Below, in pieces: positions 1 through 7,829 of a DNA stretch of 36,785 bases. Numbering within the stretch: the first letter of the stretch is position 1; each line of letters opens with the position of its first letter. This stretch comes from Eubacteriales bacterium (GTDB lineage: Bacteria; Bacillota; Clostridia; Oscillospirales; Oscillospiraceae): positions 1-36,785 of the forward strand of contig JAUNQI010000018.1 of NCBI GenBank assembly GCA_030536255.1, written 5' to 3'. The position numbers and the translations under genes were made by a program. The notes beneath the pieces were generated by a model that ran no database searches, was not told the origin of the DNA, and saw only the letters and a program-made list of their open reading frames with translations.

Positions 1-1
1 C

Positions 2-625
2 GATATTATAATATTTACCTACTGCGTGATGAAGCACCATAAACAGGATAGCAATAGTGATAATGAATACACAACATTAAATCCTTACTGGATTTCTCTT
101 TCTGCAGCGCCTGCTACAGATATAGAATATGTGAAAGACAAACTGATTGGTCAAGCAAACAAGATTGCACAGCTATTGAATCTTTCTGACGGAATTTTTC
201 ACATGCAGTACATCATGGACACCAATCACATACCACATATATTAGAAATTACCCGTCGTTGTTCTGGTGGACATTTCCCTGATCAAGTGGAATGTGCAAT
301 AGGCGTGCCTTGGGCTGAGTGGATAATAATGTCAGAAAGCGGTATGGATTGCAGTAATTTGAAATGCAATAATGTACAAGACAAATTTACCGGGCGTTAC
401 TGCGTTCTAGCTCCTAAAGACGGAAAAGTAAAGGCCGTACACATCGACGAAGAAATGAAAAGGCATATTTTCCGTTGTGAGATATGGGGTGATAAGGGTT
501 ATGAAGTAACAGACCATATTCATGATACCCTAGGCGTTTTTAGTTTCCGCTTCGATTATCGTGATGAAATGATGAGTATGATAATGAATATGGATAAATA
601 TGTCAAAGTCGAGTATGAGAACTAG
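2..625 (+). CDS. ATP-grasp ligase, C-terminal part (5' end outside window)
   Basis: The reading frame is open to the left edge of the window, so the gene is truncated by the window; the GTG at 26 and ATG at 29 are internal codons rather than likely starts. The visible ~200 residues carry the end of an ATP-grasp fold: the stretch HILEITRRCSGGHFPDQ matches the conserved E-x-x-x-R segment followed by Gly that binds Mg-ATP in carboxylate-amine ligases. The substrate cannot be read from the sequence. It lies 41 bp before a GtrB-like glycosyltransferase and near a second ATP-grasp gene, so a role in adding an acyl or amino-acid group to a polyprenyl-linked sugar is plausible (inference). Base composition is AT-rich, like the next four genes. 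Confidence 0.75.
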   Translation, partial: DIIIFTYCVMKHHKQDSNSDNEYTTLNPYWISLSAAPATDIEYVKDKLIGQANKIAQLLNLSDGIFHMQYIMDTNHIPHILEITRRCSGGHFPDQVECAIGVPWAEWIIMSESGMDCSNLKCNNVQDKFTGRYCVLAPKDGKVKAVHIDEEMKRHIFRCEIWGDKGYEVTDHIHDTLGVFSFRFDYRDEMMSMIMNMDKYVKVEYEN

Positions 626-666
626 TTTTTTTACATTCAATCGTTAGAAGAAGGATTTATATTGTT

Positions 667-1605
667 ATGAAATTGTCTTTTATTATCCCTTGCTATCGTT
701 CAGAGAATACTCTTAGTATTGTAGTCGAAACCATTCGTGAGCTAATGACGGAACATATGGAGTATGACTACGAAATTATACTCATCAATGATTGTTCCCC
801 AGATCATGTTGGTGACGTTATCTATAAAATGGCCGAGTCAGATCCACGAATTAAAGGAATTGAGTTAGCCAAAAACTTTGGACAACATGCTGCAACTATG
901 GCTGGATATCGTTCCTGTACGGGCGATATTGTAGTTACATTAGATGATGACGGTGAATCTCCAGTAAAGGATACATTTAAATTGATAGATATAATTCTGG
1001 AAGGCGAGGACATTGTTCAAGCCAGATATCAGGAAGAAAATAAAAGCATTTTTCGAAAACTAGGATCTAAGATGAATAATTGGATGATGAGTGCGTTAAT
1101 TGGCAAACCCAAAGATTTGGTTATTTCCAATTTTTCGGCAATGCGCCGGTTTATAATTGACGAAATATGCAAGTATAACACTCCATATACTTATATTGCC
1201 GGAATGTTCTTCAATACGACTAAGCATATCGCAAATGTTGATTTAGAACGTCCACCTCGCCTCTCTGGGAAATCAGGTTATTCTTTGAAAAAATTATTGA
1301 ATCTTTGGTTTAATGGTATACTTTCTTACTCGGCTAAACCTCTGAGAATTTCAATTTTTCTTGGATTCATTTGTTCAACTTTAGGTTTTTTATATGGAAT
1401 TATCACAATAATTCGTTATTTTGTTATTCCGAATATTCAATCTGGTTATAGTTCTCTTCTCTCTGTTATTCTCTTTATTAGCGGTATATTTATGATTGAA
1501 CTTGGAATGGTTGGAGAGTATGTTGGTCGAAGTTACATTACACTTAATAACCTTCCGCAGTATGTAATCAGGTCTACTGTAAATATTCAAAGAATAGAAA
1601 AGTAG
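667..1605 (+). CDS. GtrB/ArnC-like polyprenyl-phosphate glycosyltransferase (GT2)
   Basis: This is a 312-residue family 2 glycosyltransferase. The N-terminus LSFIIPCYRSENTL and NDCSPD (41-46) form the nucleotide-sugar site, and D93-D95 in VTLDDDGES is the metal-binding DxD region. Two hydrophobic segments near residues 230-250 and 262-285 fit the two C-terminal helices of GtrB, ArnC and DPM1-like enzymes, which transfer a sugar from a nucleotide sugar to undecaprenyl phosphate on the cytoplasmic face. In characterised members the third motif is usually DADLQ(D/N)PP; here it is DDDGESP, a noticeable change. The neighbouring small SMR-type proteins are candidate flippases for the product, and the GtrII-like protein at 13885 could be a user of it. 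Sugar identity is unknown. Confidence 0.9.
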   Translation: MKLSFIIPCYRSENTLSIVVETIRELMTEHMEYDYEIILINDCSPDHVGDVIYKMAESDPRIKGIELAKNFGQHAATMAGYRSCTGDIVVTLDDDGESPVKDTFKLIDIILEGEDIVQARYQEENKSIFRKLGSKMNNWMMSALIGKPKDLVISNFSAMRRFIIDEICKYNTPYTYIAGMFFNTTKHIANVDLERPPRLSGKSGYSLKKLLNLWFNGILSYSAKPLRISIFLGFICSTLGFLYGIITIIRYFVIPNIQSGYSSLLSVILFISGIFMIELGMVGEYVGRSYITLNNLPQYVIRSTVNIQRIEK

Positions 1606-1618
1606 AAAGGCATAACGG

Positions 1619-2767
1619 GTGACAACAATGAGAAAAGTTGCAATTATTGGTGCTTCCTATCTACAGGAGCCATTGATTCAAAAAGCAAAATCTATGGGAT
1701 TTGAGACGCATGTTTTTGCTTGGGCATGCGGGGATGTGGGAGAAAAATCTGCTGATTTTTTTTATCCTATCAGTATTGTAGAAAAGGATGCTATTTTAGA
1801 AAAGTGCGTAGAAATTGGTATAGATGGAATATGTAGCATTGCTTCCGATCTTGCTTCCATTACAGTTAATTATATTTCATCCGCAATGGGATTAATCGGG
1901 AACTCCTTAGAATGCACCGAACGTTCTACAAACAAATATGCTATGCGCAAGAGTTTTGAGGAGAATCTAGATCCTTCGCCTAGGAGCTATCTAGTAAAAT
2001 CTTTAAAAGATTTAGAAGGCAAGGAATTGTCTTACCCGATTATCGTCAAGCCTGTAGATCGATCCGGAAGCAGAGGTATTACAAAATTATTGGACGAATC
2101 TGGTCTATTTCAAGCTATCGAAAGTGCTATAGAACAGAGCTTCCAAAAGGAAGCTGTAGTAGAGGAATTTGTAGAAGGGCAAGAATATAGTGTAGAATGC
2201 ATTTCATGGAATGGAAAGCATCATTTTTTGGCCATGACTAAGAAGTATACCACCGGAGCCCCTCATTTTATAGAGACTGGGCATTTAGAACCTGCTATGG
2301 TGGAAATATCTGTTCTAGAACAAGTTAAAAAAATCGTTTATCACGCACTAGACAGCTTGAAAATCACCAATGGTGCATCGCATTCCGAATTGAAAATAAC
2401 CGATGATGGGACAATTCGTCTAATCGAGATAGGTGGCAGAATGGGGGGAGACTTCATCGGGAGTAATCTTGTGGAACTCTCCACAGGTATTGACTATACA
2501 AGAGCGGTTTTGGAAACATGCTTGGGTATTGAGCCAAAATTAGAACAGGAGAAGGCAACTGGTGCAGCAGCAGTGCGTTTTGTATTCTCCAATGAAGATT
2601 TACAAGTCTTGGAAAGATTGAAGAGAGAGCACCCATTATATCTTGTTGCACAAAGCGAAGTTTTCTGTACAAATCGCCCTATTATGGATAGTTCTTCCCG
2701 ATATGGCTTTTATCTTATGAAAGCTGATACTCCAGAGGATTTGCTTTCTTACTTGCCTAAGGAGTAA
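1619..2767 (+). CDS. ATP-grasp ligase (complete)
   Basis: This 382-residue protein has the full ATP-grasp layout. There is an N-terminal Rossmann-like preATP-grasp domain (KVAIIGASYLQEPLI), a central ATP lid (YPIIVKPVDRSGSRGITK, Lys and Gly-rich loop), and the metal-binding end (SELKITDDGT...LIEIGGRMGGD). It belongs to the broad carboxylate-amine/thiol ligase superfamily of PurK, carbamoyl-phosphate synthase and amino-acid ligases; the substrate is not evident. The GTG start at 1619 sits 8 bases after AGAAAGG, while an in-frame ATG at 1628 is less well spaced. It is 13 bp after the glycosyltransferase and 6 bp before the SMR pair, so co-transcription is likely. Confidence 0.85.
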   Translation: MTTMRKVAIIGASYLQEPLIQKAKSMGFETHVFAWACGDVGEKSADFFYPISIVEKDAILEKCVEIGIDGICSIASDLASITVNYISSAMGLIGNSLECTERSTNKYAMRKSFEENLDPSPRSYLVKSLKDLEGKELSYPIIVKPVDRSGSRGITKLLDESGLFQAIESAIEQSFQKEAVVEEFVEGQEYSVECISWNGKHHFLAMTKKYTTGAPHFIETGHLEPAMVEISVLEQVKKIVYHALDSLKITNGASHSELKITDDGTIRLIEIGGRMGGDFIGSNLVELSTGIDYTRAVLETCLGIEPKLEQEKATGAAAVRFVFSNEDLQVLERLKREHPLYLVAQSEVFCTNRPIMDSSSRYGFYLMKADTPEDLLSYLPKE

Positions 2768-2773
2768 TGCTAT

Positions 2774-3133
2774 ATGAAGAATAAACAAAAGCATGTTCTT
2801 ATTCTTCATTTATTGTTGATGATTAATTCAACGAGTGGTATTTTCAGTAAACTAGCAGCAAATGAAGAATTTTTGAGTATTCGATTTTGCTTGTTTTACC
2901 TGATAATTATTATTCTCTTAGGTATTTATGCAATCGGGTGGCAACAAATTATTCGCCGATTACCGCTTACCACTGCTTTCGCTAATAAGTCAGTCACTGT
3001 GATATGGGGTATCATCTGGGGATCACTCTTCTTCCATGATTCTATATCAGTTGGCAAAGTATTGGGTGCAGTCTTGATTGTAATAGGTGTTGTGCTTTTT
3101 GCAAAGTCCGATCAGGAGAATTCTCATGATTAA
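2774..3133 (+). CDS. Small four-helix SMR/EamA-like membrane protein, first of a pair
   Basis: This 119-residue protein is almost entirely four hydrophobic helices (about 9-25, 38-55, 66-85 and 92-111). The final Gly-rich helix (GKVLGAVLIVIGVVLF) is typical of SMR/EamA half-transporters. The NKSVTVIWGIIWG stretch in helix 3 also fits the family. ArnE and ArnF, which together flip undecaprenyl-phosphate-aminoarabinose, are the best-known pair of this type. The gene overlaps its partner by 8 bp, implying heterodimer formation, and follows a GtrB/ArnC-like transferase. The inferred role is flipping the lipid-linked sugar made by that transferase; no drug-efflux evidence is visible. Confidence 0.8.
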   Translation: MKNKQKHVLILHLLLMINSTSGIFSKLAANEEFLSIRFCLFYLIIIILLGIYAIGWQQIIRRLPLTTAFANKSVTVIWGIIWGSLFFHDSISVGKVLGAVLIVIGVVLFAKSDQENSHD

Positions 3134-3479
3134 TTCACAGTTTCGATATATAATAATTCTGTTGTTTTCCGTCTTTATAAGTTCAATTTCTCAAGTTTTT
3201 CTTAAAAAAGCTACCCAAAAACAATATAATTCTCATTTGAAGGAATATTTGAATCCATTAGTTATTTTTTCTTATTTTCTTTTCTTTGGAACCACATTTC
3301 TAACTATTTTTGCGTATCGTGGGCTCTCACTCTCAACTGGTCCAATTTTAGAGGCTACAAGCTACATATATATTACTGTATTCGGAAAAATATTCTTCAA
3401 CGAAATAATTACAAAAAAAAAGATAATTGCTTTGGTATTTATCATTTGCGGAATTGTTGTATATGCTCTTTGGGGCTGA
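3126..3479 (+). CDS. Small four-helix SMR/EamA-like membrane protein, second of a pair
   Basis: The ATG at 3126 is preceded by AGGAGA at 3114-3119 and gives a 117-residue protein; the longer frame from 3087 would begin inside the previous gene without a ribosome site. Four hydrophobic helices are visible, with a family-typical GPILEATSYIYITVFGKIFFNE segment split around the third helix (Pro-Ile-Leu-Glu-Ala; Glu in helix 3 is often functional in SMR proteins) and a closing Gly-rich helix. It is translationally coupled to the preceding half-transporter and is best read as its ArnF-like partner. A flippase role is inferred from context. Confidence 0.8.
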   Translation: MINSQFRYIIILLFSVFISSISQVFLKKATQKQYNSHLKEYLNPLVIFSYFLFFGTTFLTIFAYRGLSLSTGPILEATSYIYITVFGKIFFNEIITKKKIIALVFIICGIVVYALWG

Positions 3480-3660
3480 TAATTCCGTACTAGAAGGTAA
3501 CCTAATTGAACAGCAATTAAGCAATAAGATAAGAATCATTCAAATTGAAAAAGGCTGAACAATATGTGGGAAAAAAGTCTGTATAATGAGAGAACAGTGT
3601 TAGATTTTGTGTCATGCTCATTATCTTTTAATATCTTCAAAAATTATTTCTCTTAAATAA

Positions 3661-3972
3661 ATGACAATTATCGTTACGGGTGGAGCGGGATTTATCGGCT
3701 CCAACTTCATATTCCATATGATGGAAGCGCATCCGGATTACCGGATCATCTGCATAGACAAGCTTACCTATGCGGGCAATTTATCCACGCTTGCCCCGCT
3801 CATGAACAGCAGCAGATTCCGTTTTGTAAAGGAGGATATCTGCAACAGAGAAGCGATATACGATCTTTTTCAGCAGGAGCACCCGGATATCGTTGTTAAT
3901 TTCGCCGCGGAAAGCCATGTGGACCGGTCCATTGAGAATCCTTGCAAATGCCTTCAGAGAACAAAGTTATAG
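3661..3972 (+). pseudogene. rmlB: Truncated rmlB, dTDP-glucose 4,6-dehydratase (N-terminal ~94 residues)
   Basis: The first ~94 residues are an unmistakable RmlB N-terminus: the NAD-binding TGGAGFIGS (6-14), DKLTYAGN, and FAAESHVDRSIENP. After codon 94 (position ~3942) the frame diverges into CKCLQRTKL and stops at 3972. A complete RmlB is about 330-350 residues, so the catalytic Tyr-x-x-x-Lys and the substrate domain are missing. No clear ribosome site precedes the ATG (upstream is AATAA). The break lies about 110 bp before the IS256-type element, so the IS insertion is not the direct cause. A working rmlB and an rmlA would have to be elsewhere for rmlC and rmlD here to be useful. Confidence 0.9.
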
Positions 3973-4064
3973 TATATGTTGCTGCACGGATACTCTTAGG
4001 AGCTTTTGTCAGCAAGAAACTTCTGAAAGAGGCCCGATACAGAATATATCTTGATAAGGTATAA
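3948..4064 (+). other. Small ORF remnant interrupted by the IS element
   Basis: Immediately after the rmlB break a frame beginning ATG at 3948 reads 38 residues (MPSENKVIVYVAARILLG... ending YLDKV) and runs into the IS left end. If the IS and one target copy are removed, the frame continues exactly on a codon boundary from 4052 to 5410 and stops at 5428-5430, giving ...RIYLYEVNQY (41 residues). It looks like the tail of a foreign protein rather than rmlB. I do not recognise the family, and it may not be expressed. Confidence 0.35.
4045..4052. repeat. Left target-site duplication, TATATCTT
   Basis: TATATCTT here is repeated exactly at 5402-5409. The two copies bracket the IS256-type element. 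Eight-base duplications are normal for the IS256 family. Confidence 0.85.
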
Positions 4065-5401
4065 TAAGTTGCGCAAAATGAGAAAATAAAGAAAGACACG
4101 GTTTGGAGACTCTGTTAGAATGAAGTTGCGACACACATTCTGAAAGGAGCAAACAAACCATGTCCGAGAAAATTGTACAACTGAACGAGGAAGTAATCAA
4201 GTGCGAATTAAAAGAACTTGTGCGCGGAAGCGTTGAGGAGACACTGAACGAGCTGCTGGAGAAAGAGGCAGAGTCGCTCACGCAGGCGGCACGCTACGAG
4301 CGTAACGAAGCCCGTCAGGGTTACCGCAGCGGTCACTACGACCGTAATCTCTCCACGACCTCCGGAGATGTCACGCTGCATATGCCACGACTGAAAGGAG
4401 TATCCTTTGAAACTGCCATCATCGAACGGTACCGACGAAGAGAAAGCAGCGTAGAAGAAGCACTCATTGAGATGTATTTGGCCGGTGTTTCGGTACGCCG
4501 TGTGGAGGATATTACAGAAGCTCTCTGGGGTACCAAGGTTTCCCCCTCCACGATCAGTGAGCTGAACAAGAAAGCCTACGTCCATATTGAAGACTGGCGA
4601 AACCGTCCTTTGCAGGGCGGGAAATATCCGTATGTCTATGTGGATGGAATCTATCTGCGCCGAAACTGGGGCGGAGAGTATGAAAATGTGTCGGTTTTGG
4701 TGGCAATCGCAGTCAACGAAGATGGCTACCGTGAGGTACTTGGAGCTGCCGAGGGTATGAAAGAAGACAAGACCAGTTGGGTCAGCTTCTTCCAATGGCT
4801 AAGAGGCCGTGGTCTGGTCGGCGTCAAACTCATTGTTGGTGACAAGTGTATGGAGATGCTGGAAGCCGTGGGAGAAGTGTTTCCGGAAGCAAAATACCAG
4901 CGCTGCATCGTTCATTTCTATCGCAATGTATTCTCAGTTGTGCCGAAATCCAAGGTCAAACTGGTAGCGAAGATGCTCAAGGCGATCCACGCGCAGGAGA
5001 GCAAGAAAGCATCCAGAGAAAAGGCAAAAGCCGTCGTGGAAGAGCTGAGAGCGATGAAGCTGAAGGAAGCTGCCAAAAAGATTGAAGACAGCGTGGAAGA
5101 GACCCTAACTTACTGCGACTTCCCGTCCGAGCATTGGACGAGGATCCGCACGAACAACGTGATTGAACGGATGAATCGTGAGATCCGGCGCAGAACGCGG
5201 GTCGGCTGTTTTCCGGACGGCGAATCTGCCCTTATGCTGGTCTGCGCTCGGTTGCGCCATGTGGCTGGCACGCAGTGGGGCAACAAGAAATACATGAACA
5301 TGAAGCACTTGGAGGCAATGGATGACATCGCCTTCCTGGCCGGTTGACCTCATTCAAAGCAGAGTCTGTAAACTAATTTGCGCATAATTCTTGACACTAC
5401 G
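4053..5401 (+). mobile_element. IS256-family insertion sequence, 1349 bp, complete
   Basis: The element is bounded by exact 8-bp direct repeats (TATATCTT). Its left end starts GATAAGG, resembling the GATAAAG start of IS256. Its termini are imperfect inverted repeats: GCGCAAA lies at 4071-4077 on the left, with TTTGCGC at 5377-5383 on the right, each ending 25 bp from its terminus. A second inner match is AGACTCTG at 4107-4114 against CAGAGTCT at 5360-5367. The length is close to that of IS256 (about 1.3 kb). The single gene is an intact transposase, so the insertion looks recent and possibly active. It sits in already damaged DNA downstream of the rmlB fragment. Confidence 0.9.
4160..5347 (+). 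CDS. IS256-family (mutator-type) transposase
   Basis: This 395-residue protein has the normal family length (IS256 transposase is 390). Visible family segments are RNEARQGYRSGHYDR, the first catalytic Asp in YPYVYVDGIYL, the second in LIVGDKCMEMLEAV followed by YQRCIVHFYRNV, and the catalytic Glu in RTNNVIERMNREIRRRTR followed by VGCFPDGESAL. No frameshift or stop is seen. The ATG follows GAAAGGAG at 4142-4149. Its base composition is richer in GC than the left flank, consistent with recent arrival. It cuts and joins DNA at the element's ends. Confidence 0.96.
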   Translation: MSEKIVQLNEEVIKCELKELVRGSVEETLNELLEKEAESLTQAARYERNEARQGYRSGHYDRNLSTTSGDVTLHMPRLKGVSFETAIIERYRRRESSVEEALIEMYLAGVSVRRVEDITEALWGTKVSPSTISELNKKAYVHIEDWRNRPLQGGKYPYVYVDGIYLRRNWGGEYENVSVLVAIAVNEDGYREVLGAAEGMKEDKTSWVSFFQWLRGRGLVGVKLIVGDKCMEMLEAVGEVFPEAKYQRCIVHFYRNVFSVVPKSKVKLVAKMLKAIHAQESKKASREKAKAVVEELRAMKLKEAAKKIEDSVEETLTYCDFPSEHWTRIRTNNVIERMNREIRRRTRVGCFPDGESALMLVCARLRHVAGTQWGNKKYMNMKHLEAMDDIAFLAG

Positions 5402-5409
5402 TATATCTT
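5402..5409. repeat. Right target-site duplication, TATATCTT
   Basis: This is an exact copy of 4045-4052 directly after the right end of the IS256-type element. Confidence 0.85.
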
Positions 5410-5458
5410 TATGAAGTCAATCAATACTGATTTGTTTGTTATCATTCTCTTACATGAC

Positions 5459-5512
5459 AAAAAATGTTGGGTCTGGAACTTTACTTACAGCAGTTCCACC
5501 CCAACATTTTTT
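5459..5512. terminator. Strong bidirectional terminator
   Basis: AAAAAATGTTGGG (5459-5471) pairs with CCCAACATTTTTT (ending 5512), a 13-bp stem. Inside it TGGAACT (5474-5480) pairs with AGTTCCA (5492-5498). A-rich and T-rich arms give U-tracts on both strands. It lies just beyond the stop of the minus-strand SGNH hydrolase gene. Confidence 0.9.
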
Positions 5513-5543
5513 ATAGAAACTTTTTGAACTGTATTCTGAAATG

Positions 5544-6764
5544 TTAGCTAATGATAAACCCCCAAAATGCTTCTGCATGCTTATGATCCTGGAATTCAAT
5601 TCGAAGGGTACCGTCAAAAGTTCTGGATTCATTTTCTAACGGGGAAATCATAGCCTGCATGAAGGAATGATAGAAGTCTTCTTCTAAATGATAGAGAAGT
5701 TCATCGTTGAGATAAATCTTTACGTCGTTATGATCCGGAAATCTATTGCCATATAATCCTGGAATGCCGGAAACGTGATCAAGTGTTATTTCATATGTAG
5801 TATCATTGATTCTTTGAAAATCTGTAGGGGAGTAAAAGGTGAAAGTATCAAATTTGGATACTTCAGAATGGAGCGGAATCGGCCGAAAATGCGATGTATG
5901 TTCCCATGGAGATTCATTTGCACTAATTTTACCGGAGACCAGCGACTGCAAATACAAGGTTTTTTGATTAAAGCACTGCTGCACATGTTCAGCGATGATT
6001 CTGTTGAGCAGAGAAAAATAAATCTCCTGCCCCTGCTCATTGGGGTGTACTCCGTCTGAGCAAAGCTTTTCATAAGGGAATTCACTCTCTTCAAAAGCGG
6101 CAATGGTATCTGCAATGGGAATATTATAATATTCGGCCAACTCGATAATACCCTGCATTTTTTCCGTATAGGTTCGCTGAGAACTCTCTAAAATAGAAAT
6201 GATACAGCAGTCCGGATTCATATTCAGAATACTGCGTATAACGGATTCATATTCTACTGGGAAAACGTCATTTTTATCATTTTGCCCAAAGCATATAATC
6301 GCCAGATCGTAGATGAAATCTTCTTCTAAAAGGTTCGTTCTTACATAACCGGCGTAACTCTTGCTGGAGCTCATGGATATATTTTTAATTGAACAATCCA
6401 CACCGTAATCATAAGATAACTGCTCTTTTAAAGCGTACATATACGGGAGCGCGCTGATGGAATCTCCGACAACAAGAATATTAATTCCTTTCCCACAGGC
6501 GAGAGCTTCATAGGCATTTAAATCATATTGTGAACAGATCTTCTGATTGATATCTGCATTGAATTTCCGGCTCATTTCATCTGAGACCGGATCCTTTTTC
6601 TCTTCAAGAGTGGATTTTATCTCATTGATTGAATTAAGGGTGTCAGCGATCCGGGAGTTTACTTCATGCTCGTGAACATACAGTTTATATGCTGCCATAC
6701 AGCCGACAGCACCAATGAGAATACAAATAATGGTAATTATGAAAGCTTTGATGTTTTTTGCCAT
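5544..6764 (-). CDS. Membrane-anchored SGNH/GDSL hydrolase-like protein
   Basis: This 406-residue protein has one N-terminal hydrophobic helix (about 7-27), so it is probably anchored with the enzyme domain outside the cell. Catalytic SGNH landmarks are present in order: VVGDSIS with D101-S102, FGQND with N162, and SDGVHPNEQG with D237 and H240 (block V Asp-x-x-His). Residues ~280-406 form an extra beta-rich C-terminal domain. SGNH enzymes next to glycan clusters usually remove or transfer O-acyl groups; the exact substrate is unknown. It is the only gene of this cluster on the minus strand and is divergent from rmlD, with a 143-bp shared control region. Confidence 0.85.
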   Translation of the reverse strand: MAKNIKAFIITIICILIGAVGCMAAYKLYVHEHEVNSRIADTLNSINEIKSTLEEKKDPVSDEMSRKFNADINQKICSQYDLNAYEALACGKGINILVVGDSISALPYMYALKEQLSYDYGVDCSIKNISMSSSKSYAGYVRTNLLEEDFIYDLAIICFGQNDKNDVFPVEYESVIRSILNMNPDCCIISILESSQRTYTEKMQGIIELAEYYNIPIADTIAAFEESEFPYEKLCSDGVHPNEQGQEIYFSLLNRIIAEHVQQCFNQKTLYLQSLVSGKISANESPWEHTSHFRPIPLHSEVSKFDTFTFYSPTDFQRINDTTYEITLDHVSGIPGLYGNRFPDHNDVKIYLNDELLYHLEEDFYHSFMQAMISPLENESRTFDGTLRIEFQDHKHAEAFWGFIIS

Positions 6765-6848
6765 AGTATTTCTCTTCCTGAATGTGATTATTTAACATAT
6801 ACAAGTATAGTAATTTAAGTGAAAAAAAGCAATATCCTTCATTTCCAT

Positions 6849-6877
6849 TTGCGTTATTTTCTATCCTGAGATATACT
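6849..6877 (+). promoter_or_regulatory. Probable sigma-A promoter for rmlD
   Basis: TTGCGT (6849-6854), a 17-bp spacer and TATACT (6872-6877) lie 31 bp before the rmlD start, in the AT-rich divergent gap. A minus-strand promoter for the SGNH gene should also be in 6765-6848, but no equally good pair was picked out. Confidence 0.6.
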
Positions 6878-6907
6878 ATATAAATTAACAGATTGAGGAT
6901 GATTCTG

Positions 6908-7810
6908 ATGAAGATGAAAGTATTGGTAACAGGGGTGAACGGTCAGCTCGGATATGATGTTATGAAGGAGCTGAAAAAGCGGGGTCATATCGCTGTCGGT
7001 TCCGGGTCAAAGCCTGTTGAGCAGGGACAGGAAAATTATATTCAGATGGACATTACGAAGCGTCCGTATGTGATGGCCGAAATGAGGAAGCTTCGTCCGG
7101 ACGCAGTGATCCACTGTGCGGCGTGGACGGCTGTGGATGCCGCGGAAGATCTGGAAAATTATGAGAAGGTAATGGAAGTAAATGTTACCGGGACGCAGAA
7201 TATCGTGGATCTCTGCCGGGAGCTTTCGTGTAAAATGATTTATATCAGCACGGATTATGTCTTTAATGGGCAGGGAACGGAACCGTGGAAGCCGGACTGC
7301 AAGGAGTACAGCCCGTTGAATGTTTATGGGAAAAGCAAGATGGAGGGGGAGCTGGCGGTTTCTTCAAAGTTGGAGAAGTATTTCATTGTCCGAATTGCAT
7401 GGGTCTTCGGAAAGAACGGAAAGAATTTTGTGAAGACGATGCTGAATGTCGGCAGAACACACGATTCTGTAAGGGTTGTAAATGACCAGATTGGTACGCC
7501 CACTTATACGGCGGATCTGGCAAGGTTGCTGGTGGATATGGTCGAAACGGAAAAATACGGATATTATCATGCCACCAACGAAGGCGGATACATTTCCTGG
7601 TATGATTTTACGAAAGAGATCTATCGGCAGGCGGGTCTGAAAACAGCGGTGATCCCGGTTTCGACGGAAGAATACGGTCTGTCGAAGGCAATGCGCCCGT
7701 CAAATAGCAGGCTGGATAAGAGCAAGCTGACGGAAAACGGCTTTATACCTCTTCCAGAGTGGAAAGAAGCGCTGTTCAGGTATTTGATTGAGACGGGTGA
7801 AATAAAATAG
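6908..7810 (+). CDS. rmlD: dTDP-4-dehydrorhamnose reductase
   Basis: RmlD reduces dTDP-4-dehydro-L-rhamnose to dTDP-L-rhamnose, the last step of the activated-rhamnose pathway. This 300-residue protein has normal length. It shows the NAD(P) motif TGVNGQLG (8-15), ISTDYVFNG (113-121) with the catalytic Thr/Ser region, and the Y140-x-x-x-K144 pair in NVYGKSK. The ATG at 6908 was chosen because GAGGA (6895-6899) lies 8 bases upstream; upstream TTG/ATG codons in frame lack a site. It is a complete gene, unlike the rmlB fragment at 3661, and is separated from rmlC by two membrane-protein genes, an unusual order. Confidence 0.95.
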   Translation: MKMKVLVTGVNGQLGYDVMKELKKRGHIAVGSGSKPVEQGQENYIQMDITKRPYVMAEMRKLRPDAVIHCAAWTAVDAAEDLENYEKVMEVNVTGTQNIVDLCRELSCKMIYISTDYVFNGQGTEPWKPDCKEYSPLNVYGKSKMEGELAVSSKLEKYFIVRIAWVFGKNGKNFVKTMLNVGRTHDSVRVVNDQIGTPTYTADLARLLVDMVETEKYGYYHATNEGGYISWYDFTKEIYRQAGLKTAVIPVSTEEYGLSKAMRPSNSRLDKSKLTENGFIPLPEWKEALFRYLIETGEIK

Positions 7811-7829
7811 TTATCTGAAGGAAGATATT

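Noticed and set aside
3480..3660. Possible short gene or promoter between the SMR pair and rmlB
   Set aside because: A 30-codon frame overlapping the SMR end and an isolated TATAAT near 3573 were seen, but there is no matching -35 box, ribosome site or recognisable peptide.
3661..4052. Idea that the IS256-type element itself truncated rmlB
   Set aside because: The rmlB homology ends ~110 bp before the left target duplication, so the break predates or is independent of the insertion.
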